NCBI RefSeq assembly: GCF_001949145.1
Contig: NW_019091357.1
Span: 3,169,078-3,231,077 of the forward strand
Direction of reading: 5' to 3'
Source of the DNA: Acanthaster planci
Lineage: Eukaryota; Echinodermata; Asteroidea; Valvatida; Acanthasteridae
DNA: 62,000 nt
Position numbers and translations under genes: made by a program. A model generated the notes under the pieces. The model was not told the DNA's origin. It was given only the letters and a program-made list of their open reading frames with translations, and did not search any database. Positions 25,601 to 37,700 of the stretch are shown here, piece by piece (the stretch's first letter is position 1; the number at the start of each line of letters is the position of its first letter).

Positions 25601-26329
25601 GTCTAGTGCTGCGTAGTTATTTATTTTTGTTTCTCCAAAAAACAATGCATACCAGGCAATCCTGAGGCTGCATCAGTGAACAAGCTGCTGTTTAGCACCA
25701 TGTGATCTCCAGGTCGATTGCTGTGCACCATGTCTGTGTTTCCCTGTCAGAGGAGAAGAAAATTGACCGAGATTGGAAAAATCAAAGTCTTTCCCCAAGA
25801 GATGTCATTCCGGGATCAGCAGTGTACTTTGAATTTTACCTTTGCGACCAGGGATCGAAATTCCGACTGCCACAGGTTGATGTGATTTGGGTTTTCAGGC
25901 CCTTGCTGATCCTAGTGGGATTGCCTGGGAATACTTGTCCAGGGTTTTCTTCTCAAGGTTTCTTTAATCCTAACACTCCTCGATACTCCAAAATCTGCCT
26001 GTCTTGAATAATTTTTGCCCGTCTACTCTACAGAACAGGTGACCAGTTGAAACACTGAGAGTGTGCACATTTAGAGGAAAATGCAATGGGTTTGTGCACA
26101 TTCAGAGGAGAATGCTGGGTTTTTTTTTCTATGGCGCATTCACCAGTGAGTGAAATTCTACCTGAGTGTGATTATTGGCGGCTGGTATTCCACGATGCGA
26201 CGTGTGCACTGCCGACTCACGACTTCCCTGTCTCAGCGGAGGGTGGCCCGTCTGGATGGCTGCTTCAAGTGCCGCTGTGATGGCTGCCTCTTTTGGGTCC
26301 GAGCGCTCCTTCTTCTTCCTGCGGAACAT
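22663..26329 (-). CDS. ITGB1BP1: ITGB1BP1 (ICAP-1) PTB adaptor, complete, six coding exons
   Basis: Exons in transcript order: 26329-26162, 25743-25653, 25248-25133, 24278-24174, 23558-23415 and 22743-22663 (TGA at 22663-22665). They give 234 residues (human: 200), with all phases closing. The start MFRRKKKER parallels the basic N-terminus of vertebrate ICAP-1. A linker to about residue 86 is low in recognisable structure. The PTB domain (about 88-230) includes VDFSVRYVGMIHNAQG, VDLINALDQAQ, LNLSKYGVKI, IEVIRLVHFED and the last helix GQAKQICQLLEVLFDAV. In vertebrates ICAP-1 binds the NPxY motifs of the beta-1 integrin tail and of KRIT1, which limits integrin activation. The exon 5 donor lies in an 89-bp tandem duplication. 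An internal GTGAGT in exon 1 could join exon 3 in frame. Introns hold a minisatellite (22743-23290) and a SINE (24340-24624); the others show nothing. Confidence 0.92.
22943..23290. repeat. CCAAT-bearing minisatellite in ITGB1BP1 intron 5
   Basis: About ten imperfect units of 33-36 bp follow the pattern 'gctcaaaagctgaccaatc' plus 'agcttcactctct'. Most units contain CCAAT. The array runs straight into the 89-bp duplication at 23258. Confidence 0.8.
23258..23435. repeat. Two-copy 89-bp tandem duplication spanning a splice donor
   Basis: Copy one is 23258-23346 and copy two is 23347-23435. They differ at one base (ctcAcatcc versus ctcGcatcc). Each holds the last 20 bases of ITGB1BP1 exon 5 and its GTGAGG donor on the minus strand. 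The donor next to the full exon is at 23414-23409 and the duplicate lies 89 bp further into the intron. Confidence 0.9.
24340..24624 (-). repeat. tRNA-derived SINE in ITGB1BP1 intron 3
   Basis: On the minus strand a tRNA-Leu/Ser-like head starts near 24624 with TGGCCGAGTGGTTAGGG (A box) and GGGGGTTCAAATCCAGC (B box). The body contains the inverse of 'ctgggtggagagaggcac'. The 5' GGGGAGA has no pairing 3' arm, so this is a SINE head and not a working tRNA. The left limit is approximate. Confidence 0.75.
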
Positions 26330-27765
26330 ATAGGGCAGTCGTCTGGCGCCCCCTATGCACACATTGTTGCGGTGAAGAAGTCAAGGCAGGGGCATGTACG
26401 TATGCAGTCGGAGGTTGCTTCACTGCTGCGTGACCGTAATGACAACGATCCTGCGCCCAGACGCCTGCCAGCATCACAAGGTGCCTGGCAACTCTGTGAG
26501 GAAAGAGTGAAAAAAATGTCACATTCACTCTACGTAATGCTCTTCAACAAACACGGCTCTTACTCCAGCAACCTATTTAGCAGTCTGCAGAGATTCTACT
26601 TTCATAACCCGTTCCCCCACCACAGCAAGATCTTGGAAAACGACCAGCCCTCCTTGATATCGGCTGTCTGAGCAGGATGTAGTGCAACCTGTTTGGCTTA
26701 TGTCAAGATTTATTTCAACATCCGTAAAAAAATTTGGGTAAAAAAGCAACAAGAGAGCGCTTTGTATGATCACACACTGTGCTCCTCCCAGAACTGTAAG
26801 GTTCATACAAACCTAATACAGATAGTATGTACAAACTCGCATATGCACATTTTGGCTGTTTTGATTGTGCCAACTTTACTCTGCCATCACAGCTACCTAC
26901 AACAAAATTTCATACATGGCTTCTTGGTAAAGTTAAATGTCTGATGAATGATGGGGACGTTTATTCATATTATATCTTCATTAAAATGGGGAAATTCTTG
27001 AGCATTTTTCCCATCCACACTACAGAAAATGGGCAGCATGTACTCTCACCCACTGTCTGCTGCATGACAGCTTGACCAATCGCAACACAGCTCCTATCTC
27101 TTCCTTTTTGTTTTCCTGTCACCCACAGGTGAAAGCCACAATGTCACTGACCCAATTTGCTTCCATTCCAATGACCAATCAGAGCTTAGCTTTCATTTTG
27201 ATGGGGTCAGGAAATGCCAAATTGTGTTTATGCAAGTTTGTACATAGCTATCTGCAAGGTTTGTATAAACACTGTTCTAAGAATATTATCTAAAGCAGGA
27301 AACATTCATTATCATGTCATGCTTATTCAAAGAGATGCACACACTGACATCAATAATTCCCTTGCAGTGTCAGTATAGCTTATCATGTCCTAAAAAGTCA
27401 AATTAAGTAGATAGCCCAACAAGGCCCACTTAGACTTAGCCCATCCTTGCTCTATGGCCTAAATCAGTGTAAGTTAGCTGGTATTAGTAGAAAACACGAC
27501 GTTACACTCAGTCTGACATACATGACTGACATATCTGAGAGACTGAGTGATAGGTTAATGCATAGGCATGACTGGGAGTCGAGTCACATCCGGATATCCA
27601 CGGTTAACAATCAGTGACAATGGCTGCTTAGTGCTATCCTGGAGGTAGAAAACATGGTGCTGTCATGCCACGGTGCTATTAGTATTATTGGGAATTATAA
27701 AGTTCCTGGCCACATTGTCCACTAGTCAGGCTAGTTATTATTTCGCCATCATTATGTTGGCTACC

Positions 27766-27838
27766 CTCAGAACTGTGGGATCCGACGTCCGCCCCGCTCC
27801 CCGGAGCGGGGCGAACGTCGGACCCTACAGTTCTGGGG
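27766..27838. repeat. Near-perfect GC- and CpG-rich palindrome
   Basis: The left arm 'cagaactgtgggatccgacg' continues 'tccgccccgctcc', and the right arm is its inverse, 'ggagcggggcgaacgtcgga' then 'ccctacagttctg'. The arms are about 34 bp with almost no loop and a few substitutions. The composition contrasts with the AT-rich surroundings. One arm recurs at 17779-17819, so it is a dispersed element or fused transposon ends. Confidence 0.85.
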
Positions 27839-28449
27839 CTATTCTGGGGGTACATGTCACTGACATGTCGGCCAAGTTCGCGTTTGCAAATGTCCGGGAA
27901 CTGGGCATTAATGCAAAGTGAGTAATCCATGCCGTTTACAAACCAAATTTCTTCGCACAGGTGGCGGGGCAAATCTGTGACAAACATGCATTCGACCATT
28001 CAAGCAATCGAGAAATTCACACACCGATATTCCTTAAAACCAACCTCTAGGGTATGACTTCACTGATAGTAAAAGACAGCAGCCCGCCTTTAACTTCTTC
28101 GCCTTCCTGATTAACTTCACTCAGCTCTGCTGCATGCGGATGTAGGACGCGCGTTGACTTAACTTAAGATATCGACCTTTTCAAAAATCAGGCTGAGCGT
28201 TGCTCTCAGCATGTATGTAAGGTCCATAAACGATTGCAACCATTTTCTCGACAAGGCAGAGTAACAAAAAGTTGTAGATCTTACCCTCAGATAGACGTTT
28301 GCTCATCAAATTCACTTGATTTAAACTCATGAACTGAATTCATTAAAATAAAACCACACCGAGGCGAAGCCGAGATTTTAAAAAAGAACCAAGAAGAGAG
28401 GACGCCCTCATACATTATCAGGACAGGCTTCGCTCGTCAACGTCCAGTT

Positions 28450-28638
28450 ATGGCTGGGAAGTACGGAATTTTTGAAGGGACATGGGTGAGAAAACAATTG
28501 GAAAAAATAATGTTCGTTCGAAGGATTTTTGTTGTTGTTGGAGTTCAAATGAATTTTCTCGTTTGAACAAACATTTTCCCCATTTTTTCTCACCAATGTC
28601 CCTTTTAAAGCTCTGTACCAAAGTGTTGCCATTGGTGA
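28450..28638. mobile_element. Foldback element
   Basis: 'gaagggacatgggtgagaaa' at about 28475 and 'tttctcaccaatgtccct' at about 28587 are inverse to each other. Pairing extends to 'gttcgttcgaa' against 'tttgaacaaac' on the inner side. The arms are about 50 bp around a GTT-rich centre, with no coding capacity. Confidence 0.6.
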
Positions 28639-31455
28639 ACCAAAAAATAAACAAATAATGCATCGCTACAGGAAGGGATAACCTCGTGGTCACAGGTCTT
28701 GCACAATGTAGCCAATCACAGTGCAAAGCCATGACGAGCGAAAGGACAGGCCCAGTCAGTCACAGAACACGCGCACGAAAATACCAGGGGCGGATCCAGG
28801 GCTCGTGGGGGTTCAGCCCCCTTTTCCACTAAAAAAGTAATAAACAAACAAAAAAGAAGAAAAGAGGGAATGAGAAGAAAAAATATGGATCATACAGCCT
28901 GAAATTGTATCACAGAGCGCCTAGATCTAATCCATCCTATAATCCGTTAAAGGGTAGCTGCAATCAGTATTTTTGTATACAAACCTATAAAATGCACCTT
29001 TGTGCTTCAGCAAACCTTATTTTAAACTTGGTTTCACTATTTGAAAGGGTATTTTAATGCCTTTTTCAGTTTTATGCTCACGATTATTTCCGTATAAATC
29101 ATGAGAAAAACCGTGATGTCATCTCAGGAAGAAGCCTCAATGTTACATTGGTTTGTGCACAAAAACGTCCTGCGTTTTTGTTCATTACTGTCTGTGTGCA
29201 TAGAAATAAGAAACCATCAATCCCCTCTCAGTAAATTCAGGGTTGACAGTTTATATAGGAATACCTATGCACTGAGCCATGTCTTCCTCAGATGACTTCA
29301 CAGCAACAGCGCCCTCGATTGTCCGGGAAAACAGGCATAATTTTGATTGTTTAAAAGTGTGCGTTTTTCAATGTATTTAACCATATAGGAGTGTGGAAGA
29401 GTTTTGAAGAAAAGTACAAAGATGCAGAAAAATTGCGTCGAAGAAAATTCGTTGCAGCTACACTTTAATTAAGCGGGCCATCAAGGACCTTCAAGATTGA
29501 TCCTGTCAAATTCTCTTCTGTTTGGGCATTTCACGACTCGTTAGTGGATGGTTTGCTAAAAGAAGGATCACCGTAGTTACGACTTAGTCATTTTGGGCTC
29601 ACAAATTTGTCAAATGACTGATATAGATAAGTCGGGTTTCGATGACTAACTAAGTCAAGACAGGACTAATAAAAAAATAAGTCAACAGGGACTGGCTTTG
29701 GTCAAACTGGACTAATAATTGACTTAAACTATGTTAGTTATTGGCCGGTCTGACAAATTTAAATTGGTCATTTTAGACATAGAGTTAGATTAACTTTTGT
29801 TAGCCAACATGAAATTTTTTACAGTGATGGAATTAAATTATTAAGCTACTGGCAGGACCACCGTCTTGTATTTTTGAAAGTGTTGGACAAAACAGGGCCC
29901 TCGAAAGGGCACTATTTCGTAACGGAATGCATCTATTTTCGAAATGGCGATGAGCTTATTATTTCAGGGGAGAAATGTCTTAAAAAGTCATGGAATGAGC
30001 CGCGAAAATGAAAAAAAAAGAAAAAACCTGAAAGCTGAGAAAATGATATTCAATTTGATATGTGTCTTGAACACCAGAGAAACTTGTATTTTTCCTGATT
30101 TTTTGGACGTATTTCTCTATGGCAGCTTATTTACTGGTCTACAAGCCTATAGGTCGCCAAATGTCTTCAAGGCTGTTAAAGCTCTAATGGGGCGGAGAAT
30201 CGGATGACTTTAGGCGGGAGAAATTTTCTCTGTTATAAATACAAAAGAAGTAGCCAGTCACGTCTTTTTTTTTTTTCTTCTTTCTTTTTCTTTTTAAACT
30301 CCCAGCCATGTTTTTCCGACGACCGTGTAAAAGGTATAATTGCAAAGGCCATTCGTAAAATACTTTTCTGCTGAATGGCGTGCGGAATTCTATCCAGTCA
30401 ATAAAGTCCGTCGGCCTGTTTTAAATCTATTCTGGGGAGTGGGGCTCTTGCCAGACGATCGATAAAACTTTATATCGGCCCTCCAGTGAGCTGCTCTTTT
30501 ATTTTGTATTTATTTTTTTTGGCTCGAAGCATTTTTTTGTGGCGCCCATATAAAAATATACATTTTGCGTATACACCCTCTTTTTCTACTGGCGGACACG
30601 CAGTGTTCAAAATAGCTTTTATGATAGCGTTTGAGTCAAACAAGTTTATAGCCCTGTTTTAAATATATTCTGAAGATTGGGGCTCTAGCCATATGGTGCA
30701 TAAAAATAAATGGCCTTCATTGAGGTGCATGTGAGTAGGCCTACCTGCTTGCTTCCACCAAACTGGTCTCAGTGCAGGAATTTCTTCAATTTCTTTAACA
30801 TTAACATGAAAAACAAGCTCAGGGCCTTAAAAGTCAGTGGTCAAATCCAATGCCAAAAGGTTCGATACGGCGCGCACTATGCAAAGCTTGGCCCGTATCA
30901 CACCGTCTGATCTTGTTCATTGAAGGATACGAAAAAAGAAAATGTACAGCTTGAAGTCCAACCAGTTCCATTTTTTAAATATCCCTCAGTGAACAAAATT
31001 AAATGGTGTGATACCAAAGGCTCTGGTTCCGGTGAGTCGCAAAAATATCAAGCGACGGAATTTACCGATTTTTAGTAGAATGCACCTGGAAATAATGTAA
31101 TGTTACGGTTATGCGACCTTGGAATTGTTAGAGCATGCAAAGGTATGGCGCCATTATGACTTATGAACCAGCTTGTTAAGGGTACTTGCACTGTCATGAG
31201 AAATTGATGCCATTCGTTAAACTATACCTGTATTATATGTTAACCGATATGTAATATGTTAACTGATATATAATTTCTGGCCAAACAACGGTCCATCAAA
31301 ATACATGCATGCGTTCAAGCTGTCAAGACGTGCCGCCGCTTTCCCGTGCCAATCACCCACTTGACGCATTGTGGCTAAGCAGAGCTCGACGACTTCTGTT
31401 AAACCCGCGCTATCGCATGCCAATCTACAGGCATCCATTTGACTGGTACGTCATC

Positions 31456-34400
31456 ATGTCTTCTCCCACCTGTTTGAGCGTCTTTCTGCTGGTCGTAATG
31501 TTGGTTGCTCAGCCCCTGAACACTCAGGCCGGAGGTGTGTACAGTTTCAAACAGTCTATAAGCTCCGTAGATGCTTGACTGGGTGAATAACTCATGCCAG
31601 ATAATTACACATCTAATGCTTTCAAGGCGTCAGTCGTTTTAGGGATTTATATAACACCTCGAGCTGGCAAAGTCAGTTTATACCATTTTATTGATTGCAG
31701 TACTGGATACTTTCTGGTTTCCATTTTGCATTGTTGAAGTGCAACTTGAAAAACGTTTAGTTTTGTCGGGGGTTACTTGACATATTTGGAGCAGAACACG
31801 GGAATCAAAGTGGTTTAGTTTTTGTTCGTTAAGGCTTTACTACTGAATGTTTGGTGTTCATTTTGACTTGCCAATCAACTGCCCGTATAACCTAATCCCT
31901 GCAGAGCAAAGGAGAAAACTTGCTCTAGGCTTTCCGCAGTAATATGCGTCACATTGGCATTCAAATTCCTTTTAAAGCGATTCTAATTCACGGGAGGCTT
32001 TTCCTATGAGTGTTTGTTTTTCAAGAATTCAGATTTAAATTAATTTGATTTGTTTCATTTTTAGGTGCAAAAAGTTTTCAGAAACAATTCAAATTTTGTG
32101 TTCTTCACGCATAAACATGCATGACCACTATCACATTTATTTTCGCCTGGCTGCCCAGGTAGGCCATAATTTCATCTCTGAAATTCCCCTCTGTTTGTTA
32201 ATAGAATTCCCGCCCCCACCCCCAAAAAATACAATGGAAGATTTACTTGCATACAATATATCAGCTTAATGTGAGTTTTCAAGGAACAAATAGATGTATC
32301 GATTGCTGAAATACAGCTAAAATGTTGGTCTGCCGTAAAATCTCGTGCAAACGATAGCAAAACGCGGTAAGAATGAAATGTTGAATTCAGGACTCGAATT
32401 CTGGAAAAAAAGAGGATCACCTTGGCAGCATTCGTACCACAAGCATCCTTTCGTTAGACATGTTATGCACTGCATTATGTATAGCCTTTTAGAAGCATGG
32501 CGGACACCATAGGAGGGCGCTGTTTGGTTTAGGTCAAATCTTTTGCTTTTGCTCCAAATTCCATTTCAAATAGTGCCCTCCTATCCGCTCCGGGCGGAAC
32601 AAAAAAGTTCGGGTTTTTTTTCGGGTACTCACCTCATGGGCGCGCCAAAGTATAATAATGCGTTTGACGCGGAGCACGGCTTGTATGGTCTTTGCGGACA
32701 CGCAGAGCGCGTGCAAGAACCCGCTTGTAACCCCCTACCTGTGTTACATACAAAGTGTGGACATTACTTTGTTCTCCTGTGGTTAAGGAAACTTGAGGAT
32801 AATGCTCACACACACAAATACAACACAAAACAGAAAAACGCTTGAAATGTTCAATCAGTTTACATTCATTTATGAAAGGAGCATGGAAGCAAAATCAGGC
32901 CCATGATTTCTAATTCAAAAAGTGCATTCTCGTTCCGTATTACCACAAATGCTTTCAATTCGCCAAGGCTGTCTAAACACAGTCCATTGTCTGATATCAG
33001 TCCCACAAGGGGTGCACAAGTGTTTAACAAACTCAAGTGGAACTTCAATTTGTAACTGCGTGCACAGCATTAGAATTTCAAAAGTATGGACACAATCTGC
33101 ACGGAGCTGAAGTGCATCCCAGTCAGCAAAAGAAAAACATGTGTGTGGGTACACGTGAGTTTGTTTCTGCATTCAATTGAGGACCCCGAACAATAGAGGA
33201 CATAAGGTCCCCGATTGACAGAGGGTCCCCGGTTGACAACTGTGTACAAAGTATATAGGTGGTTTTCTAAAATAGTTAAAGTGCAAACAAAAGAGGAACA
33301 ATAGTGGGTCCCCAGTTGCAGGCAAATACACATTTGATGTGTGTGTGTGTACGAAATTGACTGAGACTGAATTATTAAATTATACCGCTAATGGCTCTTA
33401 CGAGTTTGGGTAGAGAAACATTGGGGGTGTAGCTTTAATCCCAAAGTGTCTTGGATGACTTTGCCATTTCTCTTTTGGTTTACAGTGCAGGACACGATAA
33501 CAGCTTTGAACACTCAATACGTTAATGCTATTAACCAAGACAATGTAAACAGCGTCATGGAGTTGTACGATAACGATTGCGTTATGATGCTGGAAGGCTT
33601 CGAGACCATTTCTGGGAAAAGCCGTAAGTTTCCTTTCACCCCATAGTTATTTTTTAAAGCCTCAAATTACCGAATTGGAAATCAGACACTTTATTTGCGA
33701 AGCCATGGACTTATTGTACTCACGTATCTTTGGTGTTGTTATATAAAACGATTCCGCCTCTTCGTCTCCTTCTCAGCACAACAGATTTTTCGTTTCATCT
33801 CCATGATAGGTACGCAGCCATACGTAGCTAAAATGATCGGAGACGTGACGACGGTCACCTTCACGAGTCAAGAGGTGACACCAATGGACGACGCAGCCGA
33901 CTACGTCTATCAACGCTCGAAATTCTCCGGGCAGAACGCCAATGGCAAAGTCGTATATGATGGAAAGTAAGCATGTTGTCAAAACTGTACACTAGTAATC
34001 GTTACTGTCAGAATTCAAAATTCAAAGCGTTGATACTAGACATGTCCTGTGGAAAGGACGGCAACGGGTGCCGCTGCGGTATAGGTAGGCCCACACGCGA
34101 GTGTAGGCGAAGTTTATTTTCGTGTTTTAGAACTGTTGCGTTTTGCAAGTGACTGTGCTTCGAGAAATCGATGCATGTTGATTCTGCTTAATTTCTTCGG
34201 TGCGTTTTTATTTCTCTTGTATGACTCTGCACACAATTCCGCAGGGGACTTCGCGCGTAAAGCAACAAATAATAGCACTTGCAACACTGTAATTTTTTTT
34301 GTACCGACTGAAGCCATCGGAGGCTATTTTATCCGTGAGGAATACAAAGGCGCCTTGGTTCGCTCACTTGTGGCTGCATTCAAAGCTATATTGATGTTAC

Positions 34401-34766
34401 AAACGATTTAAATAACGATGGAATGCGAGCCCCGTTGTATTACCTTTGGAATTCAGCAGGGTAAGATGGCTGCCTAATGGATAGCACGAAACAGCTTTGG
34501 GATCACTGATCGTGATTCAGATTTGTGTGAAACAAGCAGGCCCACTGATGGCGAGACGGATCCTCGTGAAAGAAAATTGGCCCCGTGTGCCGAATGTCGC
34601 GCAAGGCATGCTGGGTGAAACATGGCGCGGTAGGAACAAAGTAATTGGCATTGTGCGCACAGCCCTTCATTGTACACATTCCTTTCTTTGCAGGAGTTTG
34701 ATGATCTGGAAGAAAAATGACAGCAGCTACAAGATCCATATCCACATGTATAACTCAGACAGCTAA
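31456..34766 (+). CDS. Secreted NTF2-fold (SnoaL/DUF4440-like) protein, tandem copy 1
   Basis: Exons: 31456-31534, 33486-33623, 33810-33966 and 34694-34766 (TAA), phases 1-1-2, giving 148 residues. Residues 1-25 form a signal peptide (hydrophobic LSVFLLVVMLVAQPL, likely cut after TQA). The mature part follows the SnoaL/DUF4440 pattern: helix one TALNTQYVNAINQDNV, then SVMELYDNDCVMML, a GK turn in TISGKS, a middle sheet, and a last strand LMIWKKNDSSYKIHIHMYN. No cysteine pair or catalytic motif stands out. Proteins of this fold range from isomerases to binding or assembly domains, so the function is unknown. Secretion is inferred from the signal peptide alone. Copy 2 is the closest relative. 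AATAAA at 34901-34906 or 35418-35423 could end the transcript; the second lies in sequence conserved after copy 2. Confidence 0.87.
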
Positions 34767-37700
34767 ATACACAAGGGTATGGTACCACGTCGAGGTCGTG
34801 TGAATTGAATTGATTTTGAATGGTTACATACTTGAGTGTTGCTTGAGCTTTAATTTGCCTTCTAAATGCCAAGATGTTTGTTTATTCGGTTTGTGGGTTT
34901 AATAAAGGGACTTTGAGGCGTTTGGTGTCGACAAGCATACTCAGTCTGGCCTTTTTACGAGTTCTGAGCATGCGCGCGTTGATCTGGCGGCAGACGTGCA
35001 TAGTTCTGAGCACGCGCAATGCGGCAAAGGACCCATGTCTACCGCCACCAGCGTCTCAAAGTCTCCCACTGTTTGCACGTAGGACATTTCAAAGCACTCA
35101 CCACAGTTACATGTATATTGACACAATAATATCTGATTACTGATCTTTAATTATGGAAGTCTACCATAACACATGTATTAAGGTTTATTTCAATTTTCTC
35201 GCACTGGTTCCATATTGACATCTTGCTTTATACACCTGTTGCTTATAAAAACACCATACCCTGAATAATTGTTAAACTCGTCAGGGGTGCGTGTGTTAAC
35301 GATGAAACAATAACTTATAGCCAAAAGAAACTAAAATTAAAGCCGACGTGCAGAACGGGATGTGCATGGTGAAATTTTGTATCAAATCTTATTTAAAGGA
35401 CAATATATTATGCTGAAAATAAATGAGTCTGAATGACAAATATGTTGCGTCATGTTTCCTGTTGCTATTCAAGAGAGCCTGCAAGTTAACCCCTGATTGC
35501 GCGCTTTCGAGACCCTTGGATATAAAGAATAACCTTAAAAAATGTTAGAAATTGAAAGTTATTTGCGTTCGTTTAATACTTAAAAATCAGCATTTCAAGA
35601 AAGTTGCGTGGTGTCATTGTAATATCGACTAATTTGCGAAATGATTTGGTGTCTACTCCTTGTAAACACGCCACAAGAAAGACTGTTGGTGGGTAAAAAA
35701 CAATTGAACCAAACGAAGGGGGAAAAGCCGGTATTCATTGCAGAAAAAACGTAAAAAACCTACAATATATATTTTTACGTTGGAAGTACATATTAATCTT
35801 ACTTTATAGGAAAACAAAAAACCTGCCAACTGAGGTCCTGACGAGGTTCGGAAATAAGAAATAGAAGGGAAAAATAGAACAATAAAATAACAACAAAATA
35901 TAAACAGAAACATAAGCCTACTCCATAAATGAATCACCTCCTATACGCAGAAGACGAGTTAAGTGGTGAGTCATTGCTCAGTTGTTCATAGTTTAAGAAA
36001 ATCAAGCACAGATCGGATGTTCCCAGTGCCAAATCTTTGTCTTGGTCGCGTGCTGCTAAACAACGAGAATAATACCCGTAACATGATTTGCAACAAAGAC
36101 GGATGAACAAGTTGTTGACGAAATCGTTTGCCGGAGTTGTAATTGTGGTGGTGGTTGCTGTTGTTGTTGTTTATGTTGTTATTTTTGTATGTTTGTTTGA
36201 ACAACATTTTCACCTCATACTTAATTAAGTATATATTTTATTCAAGATGTATCCTTTTCTTCCGTCGTTGTCCTCCATTGGCTGTCTACACCATAGAAGC
36301 ATGCTGTCCAAACGCACGTGAGCTTTGTAATCTGTCCCCGTTTGTGATAAATAGAAAGGCCAAACGGTCAAGAATTTATTCGATGTTGCAGAACAAATAT
36401 TGAGAACAGATATGAACTTTATAAATCGTGCTTAAGACGACAAAATATGTCTTCAGAAATTACCGCCACGAGATATACGATTGATGGTGACTTATTCGGC
36501 TCTTTTTGGCGGAAATGTTGGTTCTAACAATTGAGATACCCGGTGTCGCAACTCGCTCTGGGATTTGTCAGAGATGTATACAGGGAGAGTGGAGTTGCTC
36601 TATGGGTTTCTGCCAAGATGGCAGATTATGCGTCAGTGGACATGAACATTTAGCACATAATAGCTGCATGTTGCACTGTATTTTCAAGTAATTTATATTT
36701 TGGCGGGATTTAATTTTTCTCAATCAGTTTAGGGTCAGAAATAGTCGGCATAACCCTGGAGTCGAAGCGCCCATCTGACTGCAGAATCAAGAGAAAAAAG
36801 AGCCGCTCAAATATCCTTGCATTTCTGCTGTTTTCTCAAAAACTGTAAAGCTTAGAAACTTAGGGTTATTGCAAATTGTAGCCCTGCATGTTATTCAGCA
36901 TTCTAAAATGGAACATCTCTTGGGGGGAGGAATAAAAAGGGGCTCGTCTAACAAGCATACGTGACCGTATTTCAGCCAATCAGGATCTGGATCATGATCA
37001 GTGATCCTTTGTTGGTTTCTGGACACCCAAACTCGCCAAACGAACGATCACTGATCGAGATCCTGATCCGTGTGAAACGGATCCAACTCGCGATCAGTTA
37101 TCCTTCATTGGTGGCACCAAAGAGAGAGCCCGCATAATGGACAGAGCAAACCAGCTTTGGGATCACAGATCGAGATCAAGCCAATGTTTGTTTCATACGG
37201 ATCTGGACCGCGTTAGTAATACCAAAGATGGTTTGCATTATCCACCAGGAGGGTTCAGGTGTCAGTGAACCAATGCTGGATCACTGATCACGATCTGAAT
37301 CCGCGTGAAACAAATAGGCACACAAGAGTCGTGTGGAACGAACAGGGGATATTAACCAGCCCCGTGGACAGGACGTCTTCGTTGGAAAATTTCAACTGCG
37401 TTTGTGAAAGCCATCATGCAGGCGCGTGGGCACAATTCTCAAAAACGCACGCATATGCCACTTCTGCCGATGCCCGTGATAGTCTGCAGGAATTCTCCAA
37501 TACTTCGTTCATTTCCCGATTCTCGTTCGCGACATGTCCTTCGCTGCAGTGGTCCCAAATTTGTGGTTAAAAATATTTCAAACTGGTCAAGCGCTAGCGA
37601 CTCCGGTGTGTACATTACCCGTATCGATTCCCCTTGTTTTTACGTTTTTGTAAGATACAGTACAAACTGGTTTAAAATATTATTCACCCTATCACAAGGC

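Larger units (their letters stand above)
26330..31455. other. Divergent spacer, ITGB1BP1 to NTF2-like gene 1
   Basis: No convincing coding exon was seen in about 5.1 kb, which should include both upstream regions. It holds the palindrome at 27766-27838, a foldback at 28450-28638, a lone GGGGCGGATCCAGGG transposon-end-like motif at 28788-28802 and an imperfect direct repeat of about 237 bp (30305-30740). Sequence near 30040-30140 recurs at 49955-50065. Confidence 0.5.

Noticed and set aside
26150-26671. 173-codon plus-strand open frame
   Set aside because: It is antisense to ITGB1BP1 exon 1, whose minus-strand reading matches ICAP-1 and splices in phase.
28788-28802. GGGGCGGATCCAGGG as one end of a complete DNA transposon
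   Set aside because: It looks like a common transposon terminus, but I found no matching inverted end within the following kilobases.
29540-29820. Repeated 'gacttagtc/gactaa' words
   Set aside because: They are short and irregular, with no unit length or arms that I could define.
34694-34720. Alternative reading EFDDLEEK followed by a stop in the last exon of copy 1
   Set aside because: That frame does not match the phase of exon 3; the correct phase gives SLMIWKK, conserved in all three copies.
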